DNA of 33,191 bases, from NCBI GenBank assembly GCA_020351835.1, contig CP070669.1:1620876-1654066 (forward strand), written 5' to 3'. A program made the position numbers and the translations under genes. This DNA is from Nitrospirota bacterium. GTDB taxonomy: Bacteria; Nitrospirota; Thermodesulfovibrionia; Thermodesulfovibrionales; BMS3Bbin05. Shown here in pieces: positions 31,945 through 33,191 of this stretch. Positions within the stretch are counted from its first letter, which is position 1; the number at the start of each line of letters is the position of its first letter. The notes beneath the pieces were generated by a model. That model searched no databases. It saw nothing but the letters and a program-made list of their open reading frames with translations, and was not told the origin of the DNA.

Positions 31945-32874
31945 TCACAGCTGATCTGCTTTGAACCCTCTTTTCTCAAGCAGTGAGATTATTCCCTTCT
32001 CCCCTGTAAGATGAGCAGCTCCTACAACTATGAAGTACGTACCTTCTTTCCTCAGCAGTTCCATTATTTTTTGGGCCATATTAGTGTTCCGGTCATCTAT
32101 TAGTTTTTCGTATATGTTGAGGAGGTCCGGCCTGTCCTTTATACTTTGGGTAAGCAGCGTATGCATCTTAATAGTGTCGCCTCTCACCCATGAGCTCACA
32201 AGTTTATCGATCTGAGTGCCAAACAATTCAAGGTCGTTCAGAGTGTATATCAACAATAACTCCTGTTCCTCATCTGAGAAGGAATTAAAAAGATCAGCCT
32301 GCATCTCAAAGGATTCAAGCTCTATGATCGCTTTCTTACCCCTTGCTTTTCTGATGAAGTGGATATCTATCCCGTGCTCGGGTTCAAATCCCAGCTTGTT
32401 CAGCTCCAGGCCCGTAAGCGTAAGAGCAATGAATGAGGGTTTGAACATATCAAATGATGTTATATCGATACCGAAGTCGTACAGTTTCTTTTGTGTCCTC
32501 TCATATGTGTCCATAGTCAGCCTTTCAGATAGAGGAACTCCCTTGTCATGCATCGCACCTTTAAGAACTGAGCTTTTCATATCGTCCGGTGCTAAGCTCG
32601 CGATATCAACTTCTACTACAAGCGAGTCAGAGCTCTCGAAAGCCTGCTCTATTATCTTGTTCAGGGGGTATAGTTCCTTCTTGAAGAAATGCACGGAGCC
32701 GAGCAGATATGCAGTTGCTGTGTCGGATGTTACTCTCCATATGAAAGACCTTTCATCTGCGGCAGCACTTGAGCTTGTCAGAAAAGCGAATAGAAGTATT
32801 AAAGTGCCGATCAGGGCAGAGGCAAGAAATCGATGCTTAAAGGGCCTGTCAGACCTTCGCTGTTTCCGAAGCAT
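31945..32874 (-). CDS. TraB/GumN family exported protein
   Basis: 309 aa with a signal peptide or anchor (FLASALIGTLILLFAFLTSSSAAA, about 16-39). The mature part matches TraB/PrgY/GumN proteins: FIWRVTSDTATAYLLGSVHFFKKELYPL with the conserved GxxH (G59-H62), EVDI, a central helical region and the C-terminal IVVGAAHLTGEKGIISLLEKRGF carrying the second conserved GxxH. Members are thought to be metal-dependent proteases or hydrolases (TIKI-like), not proven for this one. Its start overlaps the upstream gene's end by 26 bp on the same strand, implying coupled translation. Confidence 0.88.
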   Translation of the reverse strand: MLRKQRRSDRPFKHRFLASALIGTLILLFAFLTSSSAAADERSFIWRVTSDTATAYLLGSVHFFKKELYPLNKIIEQAFESSDSLVVEVDIASLAPDDMKSSVLKGAMHDKGVPLSERLTMDTYERTQKKLYDFGIDITSFDMFKPSFIALTLTGLELNKLGFEPEHGIDIHFIRKARGKKAIIELESFEMQADLFNSFSDEEQELLLIYTLNDLELFGTQIDKLVSSWVRGDTIKMHTLLTQSIKDRPDLLNIYEKLIDDRNTNMAQKIMELLRKEGTYFIVVGAAHLTGEKGIISLLEKRGFKADQL

Positions 32875-33190
32875 TATCCGCTTTGGCCTCTATCCTGTGA
32901 GCTTGAATAGTATCGTTATTAGCAGGTGCTACATCAACGGCGGTCTTTTCTCCTGTGCTCTCCCTGTAAACGCTTACTCTCACAGATGTATGCGCTTTGG
33001 CATCGGAGTACCGTGCGGTCATTGATGCGGCCAGCTTGATCGACCTTTCATCACATGTGCCCCTTAACAGTGTTATGGGGCTACCATGATCGTCTACCCA
33101 GAGCTGAACATCAGAGGGTCGAGAATGATTTAGTATCGCATTGTTCTCAGATTCATTGCGGCCTATTATGATCTTACACGTTTCTGACGC
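32849..33190 (-). CDS. C-terminal part of a probable tRNA-thiolation-type enzyme (NFACT-R_2/DUF814-like), truncated by window edge
   Basis: Open minus-strand frame entering at the window end and stopping at TGA 32849-32851, 113 residues visible. CKIIIGRNESENNAILNH, then DVQLWVDDHGSPITLLRG, then IKLAASMTARYSDAKAHTSV, resemble the C-terminal domain found on TrmU/ThiI-like thiouridylases in many bacteria, where GRNxxEN and AARYSDxK recur. The tail (RESTGEKTAVDVAPANNDTIQAHRIEAKADN) extends past that domain. The catalytic part lies outside the window, so the reaction cannot be confirmed. It overlaps the TraB/GumN-like gene by 26 bp. Confidence 0.6.
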   Translation of the reverse strand, partial: ASETCKIIIGRNESENNAILNHSRPSDVQLWVDDHGSPITLLRGTCDERSIKLAASMTARYSDAKAHTSVRVSVYRESTGEKTAVDVAPANNDTIQAHRIEAKADNASETAKV

Positions 33191-33191
33191 C

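Noticed and set aside
32216-33025. Long plus-strand open frame opposite the TraB/GumN-like gene
   Set aside because: It is an antisense shadow: Ser/Ile-rich low-quality peptide, while the minus strand encodes two recognisable families.

Overview
The window reads as chromosomal DNA of a Gram-negative bacterium. Pointers are a σ54 two-component pair, a monofunctional peptidoglycan glycosyltransferase, several signal-peptide proteins and DUF507 genes. The deltaproteobacterial/Nitrospirae-like grade is my inference from gene families (DUF507, DUF4388 plus PilZ, NtrB/NtrC) and from heavy use of AGG/AGA (Arg) and ATA (Ile) codons. No 16S or other phylogenetic anchor is present. Genes are dense; I see no insertion sequence, prophage or CRISPR array.

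Layout. 1-4023: the end of a DppC/OppC-type permease, a convergent DksA/TraR-like gene with a histone-like lysine tail, and an NtrB/NtrC-like pair. 4113-10434: a tightly packed run, rpsF-ssb-rpsR, two DUF507 genes, a membrane GAF-GGDEF diguanylate cyclase, an HNH nuclease, an exported HAD-like protein and a PilZ-DUF4388-J-TPR protein. 10447-12363 (minus): a secreted protein with seven 51-residue repeats, preceded by a consensus σ70 promoter. 12364-13579: about 1.2 kb without a protein gene, holding tRNA-Leu(UAG) and two strong inverted-repeat structures. 13580-15748: a three-gene exported/membrane set. 15835-21887: GAF-HD-GYP phosphodiesterase, receiver-PilZ, a second PilZ-DUF4388-J-TPR protein, mtgA, a zinc-finger-PilZ protein, and a histidine kinase whose phospho-accepting His is replaced by Pro. 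21937-23811 (minus): Hsp20 and a membrane-anchored lysozyme-like protein. 24149-27182: a MurNAc-recycling pair (NamZ-like muramidase and a MurU-AmgK-like fusion). 27262-31897: two receiver-GGDEF cyclases, a cNMP-binding protein, small proteins, a pseudo-receiver-PilZ protein and a lone PilZ protein. 31945-33190 (minus): a TraB/GumN-like protein and the C-terminal piece of a probable tRNA-modification enzyme.

Two themes join the genes. First, cyclic-di-GMP signalling: three GGDEF proteins, one HD-GYP and six PilZ proteins in about 26 kb, with no EAL gene. Two of the PilZ proteins carry DUF4388, a J domain and TPRs, which suggests that the second messenger steers a chaperone or scaffold. Second, cell-wall turnover: mtgA, the lysozyme-like protein and NamZ/MurU-AmgK could build, cut and reclaim peptidoglycan.

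The best candidates for undescribed biology are the paralogous PilZ-DUF4388-J-TPR proteins, the His-less kinase, the zinc-finger-PilZ fusion, the NamZ/MurU-AmgK cassette and the structured intergenic element near 13434-13487.
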